Assembly (NCBI RefSeq): GCF_025147765.1
Contig: NZ_CP102265.1
Coordinates: 3,571,001 to 3,635,000 of the forward strand
Direction of reading: 5' to 3'
Length of the DNA: 64,000 nt
From: Blautia obeum ATCC 29174
GTDB lineage: Bacteria > Bacillota > Clostridia > Lachnospirales > Lachnospiraceae
Part shown: one piece after another, positions 16,419-25,747 of the stretch
Layout: each line of letters begins with the position of its first letter
Position numbering within the stretch: position 1 is the stretch's first letter
Translations under genes and position numbers: made by a program
The notes under the pieces: model-generated
Seen by the model: the letters and a program-made list of their open reading frames with translations, nothing else
What the model was told of the DNA's origin: nothing
Database searches by the model: none

Positions 16419-19400
16419 TTAGTGTTTCTTTTTTCTCATAAATGCAAGGGCTCCTGTACCAGTCGCACCAATGCCGAGAAGCATAAACCACAGCCACAGA
16501 TTGGTGTTATCCCCAGTCTTTGGTGAATCACTGACAGGTTTTCCACCTTCCGGTGTCTTTTCTGCCGGTTTTTCCTCATCCACCATGGTTACATGCTGTA
16601 CTACACTGGTATCCTTTACTTCGAATTCCACATCTTTTGCAACCAGATAGCCATCCGGTGCTGTTTCTTCACGGAGAGTGTATTTTCCGATCGGAAGCAT
16701 TTCGATGTAATGTGCTTTCTCTGTACTGGTCCAGCTTTCCACAACTTTTCCATCCTGATCAAGGATTGTGAGTTTCGCTCCCGGAAGTTCTTTTCCGGCG
16801 ATATCCTGTTTGGAGATTTTCACCTTCGTTACATCATCCTTCATCTCAACTTTCTGCACATCGGCAGTATCTTTGATCGTGAACTTCACGCTTTCAGCTG
16901 TCACGTAACCATCAGCAGGTTTTGTTTCAACCAGTGTGTATTCTTTTCCGACAGTCAGCTCACGGATCACATGTGCTTCTTTACCGGAAGTCCATTCATC
17001 CACGATATTTCCATCAGCATCTACCACTTTCAGCTTACATCCTGGAAGTTCTTTTCCGGTTGTCAGACTGGATTTGGTAAATTCTACAATGGTTGGCTGA
17101 TTCTCAAAGGTAAAATCATAGGTTACAGTCGGCTGATCCTCACCTGCATACTCAAACGTAAATTCTTTTCCTTCATCGTTGGTTACGAATCCGTCTGGTG
17201 CATAGAGCTCTTTTACATAATAAGTTGCTCCTATTGGAAGATCTGCAACAAATGTGATCTTTCCTTCTTCATCTGTAGATTTCAGCTCAATGATCTCATC
17301 GGCTTCGATCAGGACTTTACCTGTTGTCTCAGACTTAATGTCTTCTTTGGCAAATAATCCAAAGATAGCGCCTTCCAGTGTACGGTCAGAATCTTTTTCT
17401 TTCTTAAGTACACTGACTTCTACTCTCTGACGGTTGTTCTGCCAGTCTTTGTCATAGACTACAACCGGTGTATTCTGATCCACGTAAGTCAGATCTACAT
17501 GACGGATCTCACCATCCAGCACATGACCGTAAGCAGTTCCTGTTTCCTTCACGTAGTATTTCCCAAGTGGAAGATTTTCCAGTTTTGCAATACCGGTTTC
17601 ATCTGTCTTGATCGTTGCAATCAGTTCATCCTTTTTATAGTAATCGTCACTGACGCCATCGGCAGCCTTAATGTCTTCCTCAGCATAGACTTCAAACGTA
17701 ACATCTGTCAGCTTTCCGGTTACATAGTTGAAAATGTGTTCCACCACACCTTTGACCTTATCGGCCAGTGTAACAGAATCCAGGAATTCTCCCTTTTTGT
17801 TGATGATGAGTTCACCAACCGGTACCTCGTCCTTCATTTCCACTTTCTGAACTTCTTCGGTATCTTTGACTGTGAATGTCACATCATTGGCTACCAGATA
17901 ACCATGCGGTGCAAACTCTTCATGTAGGGTATAAGTCTCACCCACTTTCAGATATTTGATCACATGCGGTGCATCTTTGGAAGATGTCCAGCTATCTACT
18001 ACATTTCCATCTTTATCCGTTACTTTCAGATAAGCTCCATCCAGTTCTACACCGGTTGTTGCATCTGATTTTGTGATCTCAACAGTTGTCGGCTGGTTCT
18101 TCTTTACGGATTTTAATGTTACTGTCTGTACATCCTGGCCCTGATAAGAAGCATCAAATCTCAGTACTTCATCCGAAGATACGAATCCATCTGGTGCTTT
18201 CAGTTCTTTTACATAATAGCTTCCAAGTGGAAGATCCAGTGTACATGCTGCCTGACCTTTTTCATCAGAAGTCATTTCCTGTAAAAGAGTATCTGCTTTG
18301 ACGATCACTTTTCCATCTTTCGTCTGAATGTCTTTTGCATTGTAAATACCGAACACTGCTCCGGCTACTGTATTGCCTGTCTCAGCATCCTGTTTTTCGA
18401 CAGTAATCGACACTTTCTGTCGTTCATCTGTGACAGAGATTTCTTTCTCGATCACTGCAGTATCCTGATCCGCATAAGCAAATTCGACATTTTCCGGCAC
18501 GGTATTTAACACATAAGTGTCCGGTGCATTCTTCTCTTTGACATAGTACCTGCCAAGTGGAAGATTCTTTACGGTTGCATAACCATCTGCATCCGTTATG
18601 ACGGTTGCTACCAGTGCATCCTTTGCAAAATACAGAGTTCTCTGTCCATCTGCATCTACCTGATGATCGGCAGTATAAATATCCTCTGCCGCATAGACTT
18701 CAAATTCAGCACCTGCAAGTCCAGCCATTTCATACTGGAAGTCCTTATCAAATCCCTTTAACACTTCACCCTGTTTATAGATCTTTAACTGACCTTTGAC
18801 CGGGGCATTGGTATATTCCACATCAATGACTGCATCTCCTGTGACAGGATCGGTCAGATAAGCAGTATCTGTATCAACTGCAACTGTCACATAGTTTTTG
18901 GATATTGTGTACCCATCGGGTGCCGTCACTTCCTCAATCCGGTAGTTACCAGGTTTCAGATTTCTCGGCAGTACCAGGTATCCTTCCTCGTTTGTGAAAT
19001 AAGATTTGTGTACTGTTGGCTTCGGATAGGATGTTGTCTGTTCCACATATTTCTGGTTATCCAGGTCGTATACCTTGAACTCAGTATTTGCCAGGAGTAC
19101 AGATTTCTGTGTTTCTGCATCCTTTTTGATAATCTTTAATTTTGCTTTGAATTCTTTATCCAGAAGCACTCGCCATGTCTGCGGTGTATCCGGATAATTC
19201 TCTGTGATCTTCACTACAAAATCATCAACCGGTGCATAGTTGTGTTTGCTTGTGGTTTCTCTTACCACATAAGTTCCATATGGAAGCGGAATCGATCTTG
19301 CATATCCTTTTTCATCGGTAAACATTTCTGTCTGGCCATCTGCAGTCAGTACAACTGGTCTGGCCGAATCAAAATCATAACTTCCATCTGCTTTTACTTT

Positions 19401-21680
19401 CAGATCACTGACAAGCCATGCTGAAAAACCAACTCCCTGCAGAAGATCTGCATCGGTCTTTCCGTTGTTTGCTGCCTTGATGATCTGAAATGGCTGTTTG
19501 ATGACAGTTTCTTTACATACAGAAGTTCTTTCTACTGTCGGAACAGTAGCACCTTCGTAAGTACAGTCCACATCATGTTCTGTCGGATCCAGTACATATC
19601 CCACTGGAGCACTAAGCTCTTTCAGATAATACTTTCCAAGATACAGATCCGATACAGAGGCTTCGCCATTCTTATCCGTTGTCAGGGATGTAATCAGGCT
19701 GTCTTTCTTATGGATCGTTCCGGTTCTTCCATCCGGATGAACAATATCTTCCCTTGCATAAAGACCATATACCGCACCTTCCAGTGTTGCATCACCCTGT
19801 GCTGCATTCCCTGTCTCAGCATCCTGTTTTGCAATGTTGATCTTTGCATTTACACGTTTGTCTGTTACATTTTTGGTCGTTGTCTTTCCGATAGCAAGAG
19901 TCACATTATAAGACTTTGTATCGATCTGATACCCTGTTGGAACAGAGATTTCTTTCAGATAAACAACTTCCTGTGTTTTCTCCATTGTGAGCTGTGAAGC
20001 ACCATTCTGATCAGTTGCAGGCATCTCTGCGATCAGCTTTGTATATGCAGCATCGGAATAGATCCCGTACACTGCACCGGCCAGTGCATTGCCTGTATCC
20101 TGGTCTTTCTTTACAATGGATACTTTGCATTCTTTTGTCCAGGTTACTTTAAAATCCACATATTTCTCATTTCCGACACCTTCACCGAAAACAAGAGCCA
20201 GATCCTGTGTTCCAGATCCTGTTACAATCTTGTAAGCAGAGTATTCTTTATCAATGCTTCCCTTCATCCGAGAAGAAAATGTAGCACTGACGCTCTCTGC
20301 CTGATCAAGTGGTGCTGTCAGATAAAACTGTGTACCTCCACTGATTTCTACACTTGCTCCTGCAGCACTGGTTTTACCGATTGTCACATTTACAAGCTTT
20401 ACACCGCTTGGCAACTTAAATGTGATTGTCTGCAGTTTATCTGCTTTGAATGTGATCACGCTTGTTCGCTGGCTGTTTCCTTCCACATAAGCCTTTACAT
20501 TAGATTCGGAAAAGCTCATATCTACAGACGGAATGTCCGGCATATTTACACAATAATTGTAAAGCTCCATTGCCAGGTTCTTTCCTGTTGCATTAGTTCC
20601 GGATGCCCAGTCACTGGATCCATTTGCATAAGCTGCTGCAAGATGGGTAATGATGAATCTCTTTCCTGCCGGAAAATCCGGATGTTTCTCATCGAAGAAA
20701 CCATTCTCATCACTTGCTTTTGTTCCGTAATAGCAGACCTTTGCAAGTGTCTTTCCATCGGCAAGTTTCTGGATCGTATAAGTTCCATTTCCCGGTCCTT
20801 TTTTCGATGGTTCAACACAGTATGCTGTCGCATTGATGCTTCCCCATTTCACATAATATGGACAAGTCAGATAAGAACCTAATCCATAGTCTGCGTAATA
20901 GTACCAGGAACCGGCTGTGACGGTGACTGATTTTGTTCCTGTCTCACCAGAAGCAAGCATCATTGGCATATCGAAAGTAATACTTTCGCCTGCTTCAAGA
21001 TCTGCAAGAGCAACTTCCTGGTCAACAGCTTCCTGCATAACCTCTGAGAGTGTGATCCCTGTTTCCGGATCAACGTTCTCCTGATTCTCCGTTGCTTCGA
21101 TCTCTGCATCAAATTCTTTTTCTGTCAGTTCTGTTTTGCTCTCCGTGTCAGCAGCATCAGTTTCCTCTGTAGACGAGTCAGCCTCAGAATCCTCTGTTTC
21201 TGTCTTATCGGAAGAACCAGCATCCTGATCAGAAGAACTTTCTGACTGCGAATCTTTCTGTTGATCCGCTTCTTTTACCACGATCTTTCGATTGATCTGG
21301 TAGGTTGGGTGATCCGTTGTCTGTGGTTCTACATAATAGACTGCCTTATAGGAATTGGCATAATCGGTAGAAAAATCATTCCCGTCTGTATCTTTTGCTT
21401 CCTGAAATGTAACTTTTACTTTGCTGTCATCCTGGATCGTAAGACCGGTATAATCACTCTTTACATCGAAATTGTCTCCAACCTTGATCTCATAATCCTT
21501 TGCAGTTACCACTTCATCTTCATCCAACTGATCCTTGATCTCCTCATAATACGGAATCTTTTTTACAGATCTGGCATCCTCAGAAGCATAGGCAACTGCG
21601 GGAGAGAGTACCGTTGATAGGACCGTTACTGCAGTCAGTAAACCGGACATCACCCTGCGTGCGTTCTTTTTCACGTTCAT
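16419..21680 (-). CDS. Large LPXTG-type surface adhesin with thioester domain and about 11 CnaB repeats
   Basis: The 1753-aa protein has a signal peptide (SGLLTAVTVLSTVLSPAVAYA), a Ser/Asp/Glu-rich segment (residues about 140-190), a thioester-type domain with the Cys motif in NATAYCVEPSKKG and an Asn/Gln-rich partner region up to about residue 400, then a series of Cna B-type domains. I count 11 repeats with the Glu-containing strand (YYVKELKAPDGFV, YTLREETAPDGYLV and similar) that usually forms isopeptide bonds with an early Lys. The C-terminus is SPKTG, a hydrophobic helix and MRKKKH, a sortase anchor with Ser in place of Leu. It probably promotes cell contact, perhaps mating-pair formation or host attachment. 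The gene lies inside the ICE downstream of the sigma-like gene. Confidence 0.93.
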   Translation of the reverse strand: MNVKKNARRVMSGLLTAVTVLSTVLSPAVAYASEDARSVKKIPYYEEIKDQLDEDEVVTAKDYEIKVGDNFDVKSDYTGLTIQDDSKVKVTFQEAKDTDGNDFSTDYANSYKAVYYVEPQTTDHPTYQINRKIVVKEADQQKDSQSESSSDQDAGSSDKTETEDSEADSSTEETDAADTESKTELTEKEFDAEIEATENQENVDPETGITLSEVMQEAVDQEVALADLEAGESITFDMPMMLASGETGTKSVTVTAGSWYYYADYGLGSYLTCPYYVKWGSINATAYCVEPSKKGPGNGTYTIQKLADGKTLAKVCYYGTKASDENGFFDEKHPDFPAGKRFIITHLAAAYANGSSDWASGTNATGKNLAMELYNYCVNMPDIPSVDMSFSESNVKAYVEGNSQRTSVITFKADKLQTITFKLPSGVKLVNVTIGKTSAAGASVEISGGTQFYLTAPLDQAESVSATFSSRMKGSIDKEYSAYKIVTGSGTQDLALVFGEGVGNEKYVDFKVTWTKECKVSIVKKDQDTGNALAGAVYGIYSDAAYTKLIAEMPATDQNGASQLTMEKTQEVVYLKEISVPTGYQIDTKSYNVTLAIGKTTTKNVTDKRVNAKINIAKQDAETGNAAQGDATLEGAVYGLYAREDIVHPDGRTGTIHKKDSLITSLTTDKNGEASVSDLYLGKYYLKELSAPVGYVLDPTEHDVDCTYEGATVPTVERTSVCKETVIKQPFQIIKAANNGKTDADLLQGVGFSAWLVSDLKVKADGSYDFDSARPVVLTADGQTEMFTDEKGYARSIPLPYGTYVVRETTSKHNYAPVDDFVVKITENYPDTPQTWRVLLDKEFKAKLKIIKKDAETQKSVLLANTEFKVYDLDNQKYVEQTTSYPKPTVHKSYFTNEEGYLVLPRNLKPGNYRIEEVTAPDGYTISKNYVTVAVDTDTAYLTDPVTGDAVIDVEYTNAPVKGQLKIYKQGEVLKGFDKDFQYEMAGLAGAEFEVYAAEDIYTADHQVDADGQRTLYFAKDALVATVITDADGYATVKNLPLGRYYVKEKNAPDTYVLNTVPENVEFAYADQDTAVIEKEISVTDERQKVSITVEKQDAETGNTVAGAVFGIYNAKDIQTKDGKVIVKADTLLQEMTSDEKGQAACTLDLPLGSYYVKELKAPDGFVSSDEVLRFDASYQGQDVQTVTLKSVKKNQPTTVEITKSDATTGVELDGAYLKVTDKDGNVVDSWTSSKDAPHVIKYLKVGETYTLHEEFAPHGYLVANDVTFTVKDTEEVQKVEMKDEVPVGELIINKKGEFLDSVTLADKVKGVVEHIFNYVTGKLTDVTFEVYAEEDIKAADGVSDDYYKKDELIATIKTDETGIAKLENLPLGKYYVKETGTAYGHVLDGEIRHVDLTYVDQNTPVVVYDKDWQNNRQRVEVSVLKKEKDSDRTLEGAIFGLFAKEDIKSETTGKVLIEADEIIELKSTDEEGKITFVADLPIGATYYVKELYAPDGFVTNDEGKEFTFEYAGEDQPTVTYDFTFENQPTIVEFTKSSLTTGKELPGCKLKVVDADGNIVDEWTSGKEAHVIRELTVGKEYTLVETKPADGYVTAESVKFTIKDTADVQKVEMKDDVTKVKISKQDIAGKELPGAKLTILDQDGKVVESWTSTEKAHYIEMLPIGKYTLREETAPDGYLVAKDVEFEVKDTSVVQHVTMVDEEKPAEKTPEGGKPVSDSPKTGDNTNLWLWFMLLGIGATGTGALAFMRKKKH

Positions 21681-21829
21681 TCTCTTAAATCCTTCCTTTC
21701 TGATTCTTTTGTGTATGGTTATCTGTTCGTGTCTGCATATTATCTTTTATACGAAGATGATCGCCTCCTTTCCTGAAATTTGCGCTATTTGGGACAGTCA
21801 GCACAAGCTGAGATAACAGCACAAATATA

Positions 21830-21860
21830 TGGCGGTACCTGTTTGTCACAAATACCGCCA
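21830..21860. other. Hairpin in the 472-bp gene-free gap before the adhesin gene
   Basis: TGGCGGTA (21830-21837) pairs with TACCGCCA (21853-21860) around a 15-nt loop. There is no clear T-run, so it may be a leader structure or weak terminator. The rest of 21681-22152 holds the adhesin leader (ribosome-site-like GGAAGGA at about 21690, GGAGG at about 21770) and, at its far end, motif copy 2. I found no convincing gene in it. Confidence 0.45.
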
Positions 21861-22088
21861 CATGATTTCTACTGTCATCCTCTTTTTAGATTCAGACATT
21901 TTATTTTGATTTAAGATTTAAGCGTTTTCCTGTTTTCTTTCCCGGATCCGTTCCTATATCAGTTTCCATCTCTGATACGTTTTCTTCTGGCAGACACGCA
22001 GCTTTTCGCTCTATGCATGTTCAAACCGAATATCACTCCGGGCAGGCTATTCATTTTTCAAGGTACATGAAGGTGTTCTATGCAAACC

Positions 22089-22127
22089 CTTCATATAACG
22101 AAACGCTCAGAGCCTGTTTTACAGTGG
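22089..22127 (-). promoter_or_regulatory. Repeated leader/promoter-like motif, copy 2 (before the adhesin gene)
   Basis: The minus strand reads CCACTGTAAAACAGGCTCTG, then AGCGTTTCGTTATATGAAG. It differs from copy 3 at only a few bases. It lies just after the sigma-like gene and about 410 bp upstream of the adhesin start. TGTAAAAC plus 15 nt plus CGTTAT is promoter-like. CTGT-AAA-ACAG is a short palindrome. Confidence 0.5.
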
Positions 22128-22152
22128 TCTAATTCAATTTTTTGAAATTTTT

Positions 22153-22773
22153 TTAAAATTCTTCGTTTTCAGCCTTTTTTTTCATCGTTTTTAATGCCCT
22201 GTTCAGGAGGTCATTTACACTCTGCTGTTTGATTCCCAGATAATCTGCGACATCCTGCTGACGCATTTCTTCGAAATAAACCAGATTGAGTACCATCTTT
22301 TGTCTCTCTGTCAATTCCTTGATCAGCGCATGCAGAATTTCTCTGTCGATAACATCGTCAACAAAATCTTTTGAAGATCCTCTCATAATCTCCGCATCAT
22401 CTGTAACATCGCTGTTAGAAAATACACCATGATTGGTGCTGATTTTGCTCTGGCTGTATGCCATACGGTCTTCAGCCTCCATCAGCAGACGGATATACCA
22501 GTTTTCATTATCAAAGAACTCTTTATTGAATTCCTTGTTATCACCAGTTACACTCACATATTCATAGTCATCACAACTATGAAGTGGAAATACGGTTGAT
22601 TGATTTCCTGCTGTATAAAGTACATATCCGTGATCATAAACAGAGATTGTTGTATCTGCATTGATCATTTCCTTTACTACAACTTTGTGTTCCTTCAAGG
22701 ATTTCGCGCTTGGGATTCTCTTCTCCACATCAGCAACTTTCACGATTTTTTTCAGTTCTTTTAATGTCAACAT
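22153..22773 (-). CDS. Sigma-70 region 4 (sigma-like) regulator of the element
   Basis: The start is ATG 22773 behind GAAAGGTGG; upstream codons in the frame lack a ribosome site. The 206-aa protein has a C-terminal helix-turn-helix of sigma-70 region 4 type (LTERQKMVLNLVYFEEMRQQDVADYLGIKQQSVNDLLNRALKTM, residues about 150-196). The N-terminal 140 residues show no obvious region 2, so it may be a sigma-like activator rather than a full sigma factor. Proteins of this kind are common in clostridial ICEs. Repeated promoter-like motifs before topB, the adhesin gene and a small gene could be its targets, which is an inference. The mRNA leader (22877-22908) has two back-to-back hairpins. Confidence 0.8.
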   Translation of the reverse strand: MLTLKELKKIVKVADVEKRIPSAKSLKEHKVVVKEMINADTTISVYDHGYVLYTAGNQSTVFPLHSCDDYEYVSVTGDNKEFNKEFFDNENWYIRLLMEAEDRMAYSQSKISTNHGVFSNSDVTDDAEIMRGSSKDFVDDVIDREILHALIKELTERQKMVLNLVYFEEMRQQDVADYLGIKQQSVNDLLNRALKTMKKKAENEEF

Positions 22774-22876
22774 AAAGACCACCTTTCTGCCTTTCGGCTC
22801 CGGGTGGTCCATTCCATCTTTTATAAAATTCCTGCACAGACATAAAGAACTGCAGCACAAGAGATCACGAACTCAC

Positions 22877-22908
22877 CCGTTTTTTTTGAACGGGAGTCCG
22901 TGACTCCT
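22877..22908 (-). promoter_or_regulatory. Two adjacent hairpins upstream of the sigma-like gene
   Basis: CCCGTT/AACGGG (22877-22895) with an A/T loop is directly followed by GGAGTC-CGT-GACTCC. On the minus strand they would form two small stems about 110 nt upstream of the start. They may be a leader structure. There is no terminal T-run in that direction. Confidence 0.3.
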
Positions 22909-22961
22909 TTGTAACGCATGTATCTGCGTTTAGATTAAGTTTGCCAGATTGCCTGGCTTAT

Positions 22962-23081
22962 TCAGTTGCTATGTGCATCTTCTGATTTATTCTCTGTTTG
23001 CTCTTTGCGAAACGTGGAATAATCGCCCATAGCATCGTAAGGACAATGCCTTACAAATTCCTGGTATTCGATTTCAGTCAT
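22962..23081 (-). CDS. Small 39-aa protein
   Basis: The gene is too short for routine ORF calling but has an excellent ribosome site (AAAGGAGG, eight bases before ATG 23081). The product begins MTEIEYQEFVRHCPYDAMGD and ends in a polar tail (KEQTENKSEDAHSN). I do not recognise it. Motif copy 3 lies about 75 bp upstream and would be its promoter region. It precedes the sigma-like gene by about 190 bp on the same strand, so the two may be cotranscribed. Confidence 0.6.
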   Translation of the reverse strand: MTEIEYQEFVRHCPYDAMGDYSTFRKEQTENKSEDAHSN

Positions 23082-23154
23082 CTTTGCTTCCTCCTTTGTG
23101 TCATATTATCAAAATCTCTATTTACAATTATTTTTGCAAAAAAGAATTCAACCT

Positions 23155-23191
23155 CTATATAACGAAACGCTGAGAGCCTGTTTTACAGTGG
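23155..23191 (-). promoter_or_regulatory. Repeated leader/promoter-like motif, copy 3
   Basis: The minus strand reads CCACTGTAAAACAGGCTCTC, then AGCGTTTCGTTATATAG. It is nearly identical to copy 2 and lies upstream of the 39-aa gene and the sigma-like gene. If the sigma-like protein recognises it, this copy would give autoregulation. Confidence 0.5.
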
Positions 23192-23194
23192 GGT

Positions 23195-23321
23195 ACGTCA
23201 AAAAATTTAAAAATTTTTCGAAATACGTCAAAAAAGCCCGACAAAACAAATACTTCAACAATCTCCAAAACCAGAAAATACTTCTGATCTTGCAGTGTAT
23301 CCGTAAATGTTTTGCCGGGCT
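23195..23321. repeat. AT-rich segment with direct repeat and long-looped inverted repeat
   Basis: TACGTCAAAAAA occurs twice about 30 bp apart around 23195 and 23225, separated by A/T runs. AGCCCGACAAAAC (23235-23247) is matched by GTTTTGCCGGGCT (23309-23321) with one mismatch and a 61-nt loop. The inverted repeat could be a terminator-like fold for the zinc-ribbon gene at 23432. I see no gene here. Confidence 0.45.
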
Positions 23322-23431
23322 CTTAGTGATTCCAGTCAGGTTCAGCTCCTTGACAAACTCTTGCTGTCTGGTGCGTTCTTGATGGTTCCTGCCAAATCCA
23401 ACGCTTACTACAGACAGCTCATTCTATTCTG

Positions 23432-23659
23432 TTATGATCCCTGATTCATCATTTTTCGGGAATACGTCCGCATCCTGGACTTTAATTGTTCATCTCGGAT
23501 GTGGATCGGACGAACCGACACCATATCATCCTTTACAAATATCTCCAATGTACTGCGACATTTTTTGCACTCCACTTCTGAATCGCTTTGTGCGCTCTTT
23601 TCAATAAATGCTCCACATACAGAGCAGTGTACATGCCATTTAATAGCACCTGATCCCAT
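23432..23659 (-). CDS. Small zinc-ribbon protein
   Basis: The start MGSGAIKWHVHCSVCG at ATG 23659 follows GGAGG with 9-nt spacing. The 75-aa protein has two CxxC knuckles (CSVC and CKKC, 20 residues apart), a typical zinc ribbon, followed by a basic tail. It is not close to any named family that I can recall. It is monocistronic in layout, located between the YolD/Y-polymerase pair and the sigma-like gene in the regulatory part of the element. A nucleic-acid-binding role is likely but unproved. Confidence 0.6.
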   Translation of the reverse strand: MGSGAIKWHVHCSVCGAFIEKSAQSDSEVECKKCRSTLEIFVKDDMVSVRPIHIRDEQLKSRMRTYSRKMMNQGS

Positions 23660-23892
23660 ATAGGCTTCCTCCTTTAAGCAATAAGATATTCTCCATTTAT
23701 TACTCAACGGACCAAAGGGAAATCAAATCCGCCTTATGAGCATCATGCCATCCATTCCGTAAGTGCCAAAGCTACACGAACAGCACGATTTCTATTCTGA
23801 TCAGATCTGCTTTGTCGATCTGTGCATCCTTTTTTATCCTTTCACCAGCTACCACTCACTCTTTCCGGTATAAAAAATTCCGCTGTGATTAA

Positions 23893-24309
23893 TTAACATG
23901 ATATTTCAATAGTTTCAAATACATCACCAGTCAGATCACAGATGTCCTGGATCTGGATCTCGGTATCATCAATCCGTAAGTGGACTGATGGATCAAAAAA
24001 TTCTACGGTTCCAGATAATGTATGGTACTGACCAATTAATGGATTCTTCCATGACTTTTGAAAATAAGTTGCCTGTATCTTCATTCCATATGCCAGGATT
24101 CTTAATTTCATATCCAGCTCATTTTTCTTTTCCTCAGATAAATCTCTTTTTGGTTCATAAATGATTTCCTGTTGCCGGATTGTTTCATCCAATCCACGAA
24201 GTGCCGCAAATGGAGCAAACTGTTTTGCTCTGCGTCCTACATCCATGGGATGTCTCCTGGAAACCGGTCTTGGTAAATATAAATACGGTTGATATGCACT
24301 TGCCAGCAC
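23893..24309 (-). CDS. YolD-like protein
   Basis: The preferred start is the GTG at 24309, eight bases after GGAGG; an earlier GTG at 24318 overlaps that ribosome site. The roughly 138-aa protein has the YolD core (MDVGRRAKQFAPFAALRGLDETIRQQE, then LSGTVEFFDPSVHLRIDDTEIQIQDICDLT). YolD proteins are usually encoded beside Y-family polymerases, as here, 14 nt downstream of the polymerase gene. They are thought to act with UmuC-like polymerases in error-prone repair. Its regulation is probably shared with the polymerase gene. Confidence 0.85.
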   Translation of the reverse strand: MLASAYQPYLYLPRPVSRRHPMDVGRRAKQFAPFAALRGLDETIRQQEIIYEPKRDLSEEKKNELDMKLRILAYGMKIQATYFQKSWKNPLIGQYHTLSGTVEFFDPSVHLRIDDTEIQIQDICDLTGDVFETIEISC

Positions 24310-24323
24310 TTTTTGCACCTCCT

Positions 24324-25613
24324 CTAAGCACGGTGACCACCTATTTGCTCGTTGCGTTCTCTATAAGTAGAACACTCCAGCAGGTTGGAGCCCCGCATGA
24401 TCGCATTCTTTCCATAACGCTGCTTTACATTCAATACTGCTTCCTGTAAATGCCGTTCCTTATCGGTCTGTTTGGGATCATCAAACAGGCTGTACTGCAC
24501 ATAACTTTCAGGAGCAACCCTGTTCGCACACACCTCGATTCTTCGGATTCCGGTATATCTGTCTGCAATCCTGCGATATAAATCTTCCACTGCATCTATG
24601 ATCTTTTTGGAACTGTTACTTTCTCTTTCGAGTTTTACGGTTCCTTTGGATGCCTCATGCTCATACCTGTGGTCATAGGCGATCCATAAGGTGAGAGAAT
24701 TTGTTACCAGTCCTTTTTCAAACAGATCCAGGACCAGATTGTCTGTCATTTCCCTTACGATCACAAGTGCTTCGTCAAAAGAATAATTTCGCATCAGCAC
24801 CTGGCCATTCGATAGGCTGTGCTCTTCCGAATGATAGTTCTTGATGTCACTCATCCGGCATGTTTCATATCCCCATGCATGATCGATCAACAGCTCTGCA
24901 TCAATCCCAAACATCTTATACAGCCAGTCTTCGGATCTTAAAGAAGCCATTGCAATATCGCCCATTGTATGGATTCCATAACCGGCTAGTTTTTTTTCAG
25001 TCCGGGATCCAATCCTCCAGAAGTCACTTAATGGTTTATGATCCCATAGCTGCTCTCTGTAAGAGAATTCATCCAGGATTCCAATATGGTCATCCACATG
25101 CTTTGCTACAATATCCATTGCGATCTTAGCAAGATACAGATTGGTTCCCACACCAGCGGTTGCAGTGATACCTGTTTCCTCCATAACCTCCTGCATAAGC
25201 TTTACCGCCATTTCTTTTGCAGTGAGATGATAAAGCTGCAGATAGTTTGTCACATCAATAAAACACTCATCGACACTGTACACATGGATATCTTCTTTTG
25301 AGACGTACCGCAGATAGATTCCATAGATCTTTGCGGAATAATCCATATACAGCTGCATCCTTGGCATGGCTGTGATGTACTTCACACAATCCGGTATCTC
25401 ATGGATCCGGCACCGGTTCTTGATGCCAAGAGATTTCATAGCCGGTGTGATTGCCAGGCAGATTGTTGACTTTGATCTGGTCGGATCTGCAACCACCAGG
25501 TTTGCTTTAAATGGATCCAGCCCACGTTCTACGCATTCCACAGAAGCATAAAAGGACTTTAGATCAATACAGATAATAGAAGTCTGATCCTGACTCACAT
25601 TGTCACCTCCCAT
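24324..25613 (-). CDS. Y-family DNA polymerase (UmuC/DinB type)
   Basis: The protein has the Y-polymerase start IICIDLKSFYASVECVERGLDP with the first catalytic Asp, the second acidic motif YSVDECFIDVT, the TAGVGTNLYLAKIAMD thumb motif, and the little-finger domain. It is about 429 aa. It performs translesion synthesis. ATG 25613 follows GAGGAAAG, and a GTG at 25598 follows a stronger GGAGGTG, so the true start may be five codons later. Together with YolD it lies divergent from an XRE/ImmA pair across a region with repeated operator-like sites, hinting at induction by DNA damage. Confidence 0.93.
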   Translation of the reverse strand: MGGDNVSQDQTSIICIDLKSFYASVECVERGLDPFKANLVVADPTRSKSTICLAITPAMKSLGIKNRCRIHEIPDCVKYITAMPRMQLYMDYSAKIYGIYLRYVSKEDIHVYSVDECFIDVTNYLQLYHLTAKEMAVKLMQEVMEETGITATAGVGTNLYLAKIAMDIVAKHVDDHIGILDEFSYREQLWDHKPLSDFWRIGSRTEKKLAGYGIHTMGDIAMASLRSEDWLYKMFGIDAELLIDHAWGYETCRMSDIKNYHSEEHSLSNGQVLMRNYSFDEALVIVREMTDNLVLDLFEKGLVTNSLTLWIAYDHRYEHEASKGTVKLERESNSSKKIIDAVEDLYRRIADRYTGIRRIEVCANRVAPESYVQYSLFDDPKQTDKERHLQEAVLNVKQRYGKNAIMRGSNLLECSTYRERNEQIGGHRA

Positions 25614-25715
25614 ACGTCTTTCCTCTTTTTGTAACATGTATCCCATTTTGACTATCAATGATTGTCTATTCTTCCTGTTTTCATTGAATTACAGGAAATT
25701 CATTTCACATATCCA

Positions 25716-25744
25716 TTGACAAAAGAGGAAATATTGTGTATCTT
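25716..25744 (+). promoter_or_regulatory. Promoter of the XRE-ImmA operon
   Basis: TTGACA at 25716-25721 and TATCTT at 25739-25744 are separated by 17 bp, a good sigma-A promoter. The first operator-like box begins four bases downstream of the -10 element, so a bound repressor would block initiation. Confidence 0.7.
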
Positions 25745-25747
25745 ATA

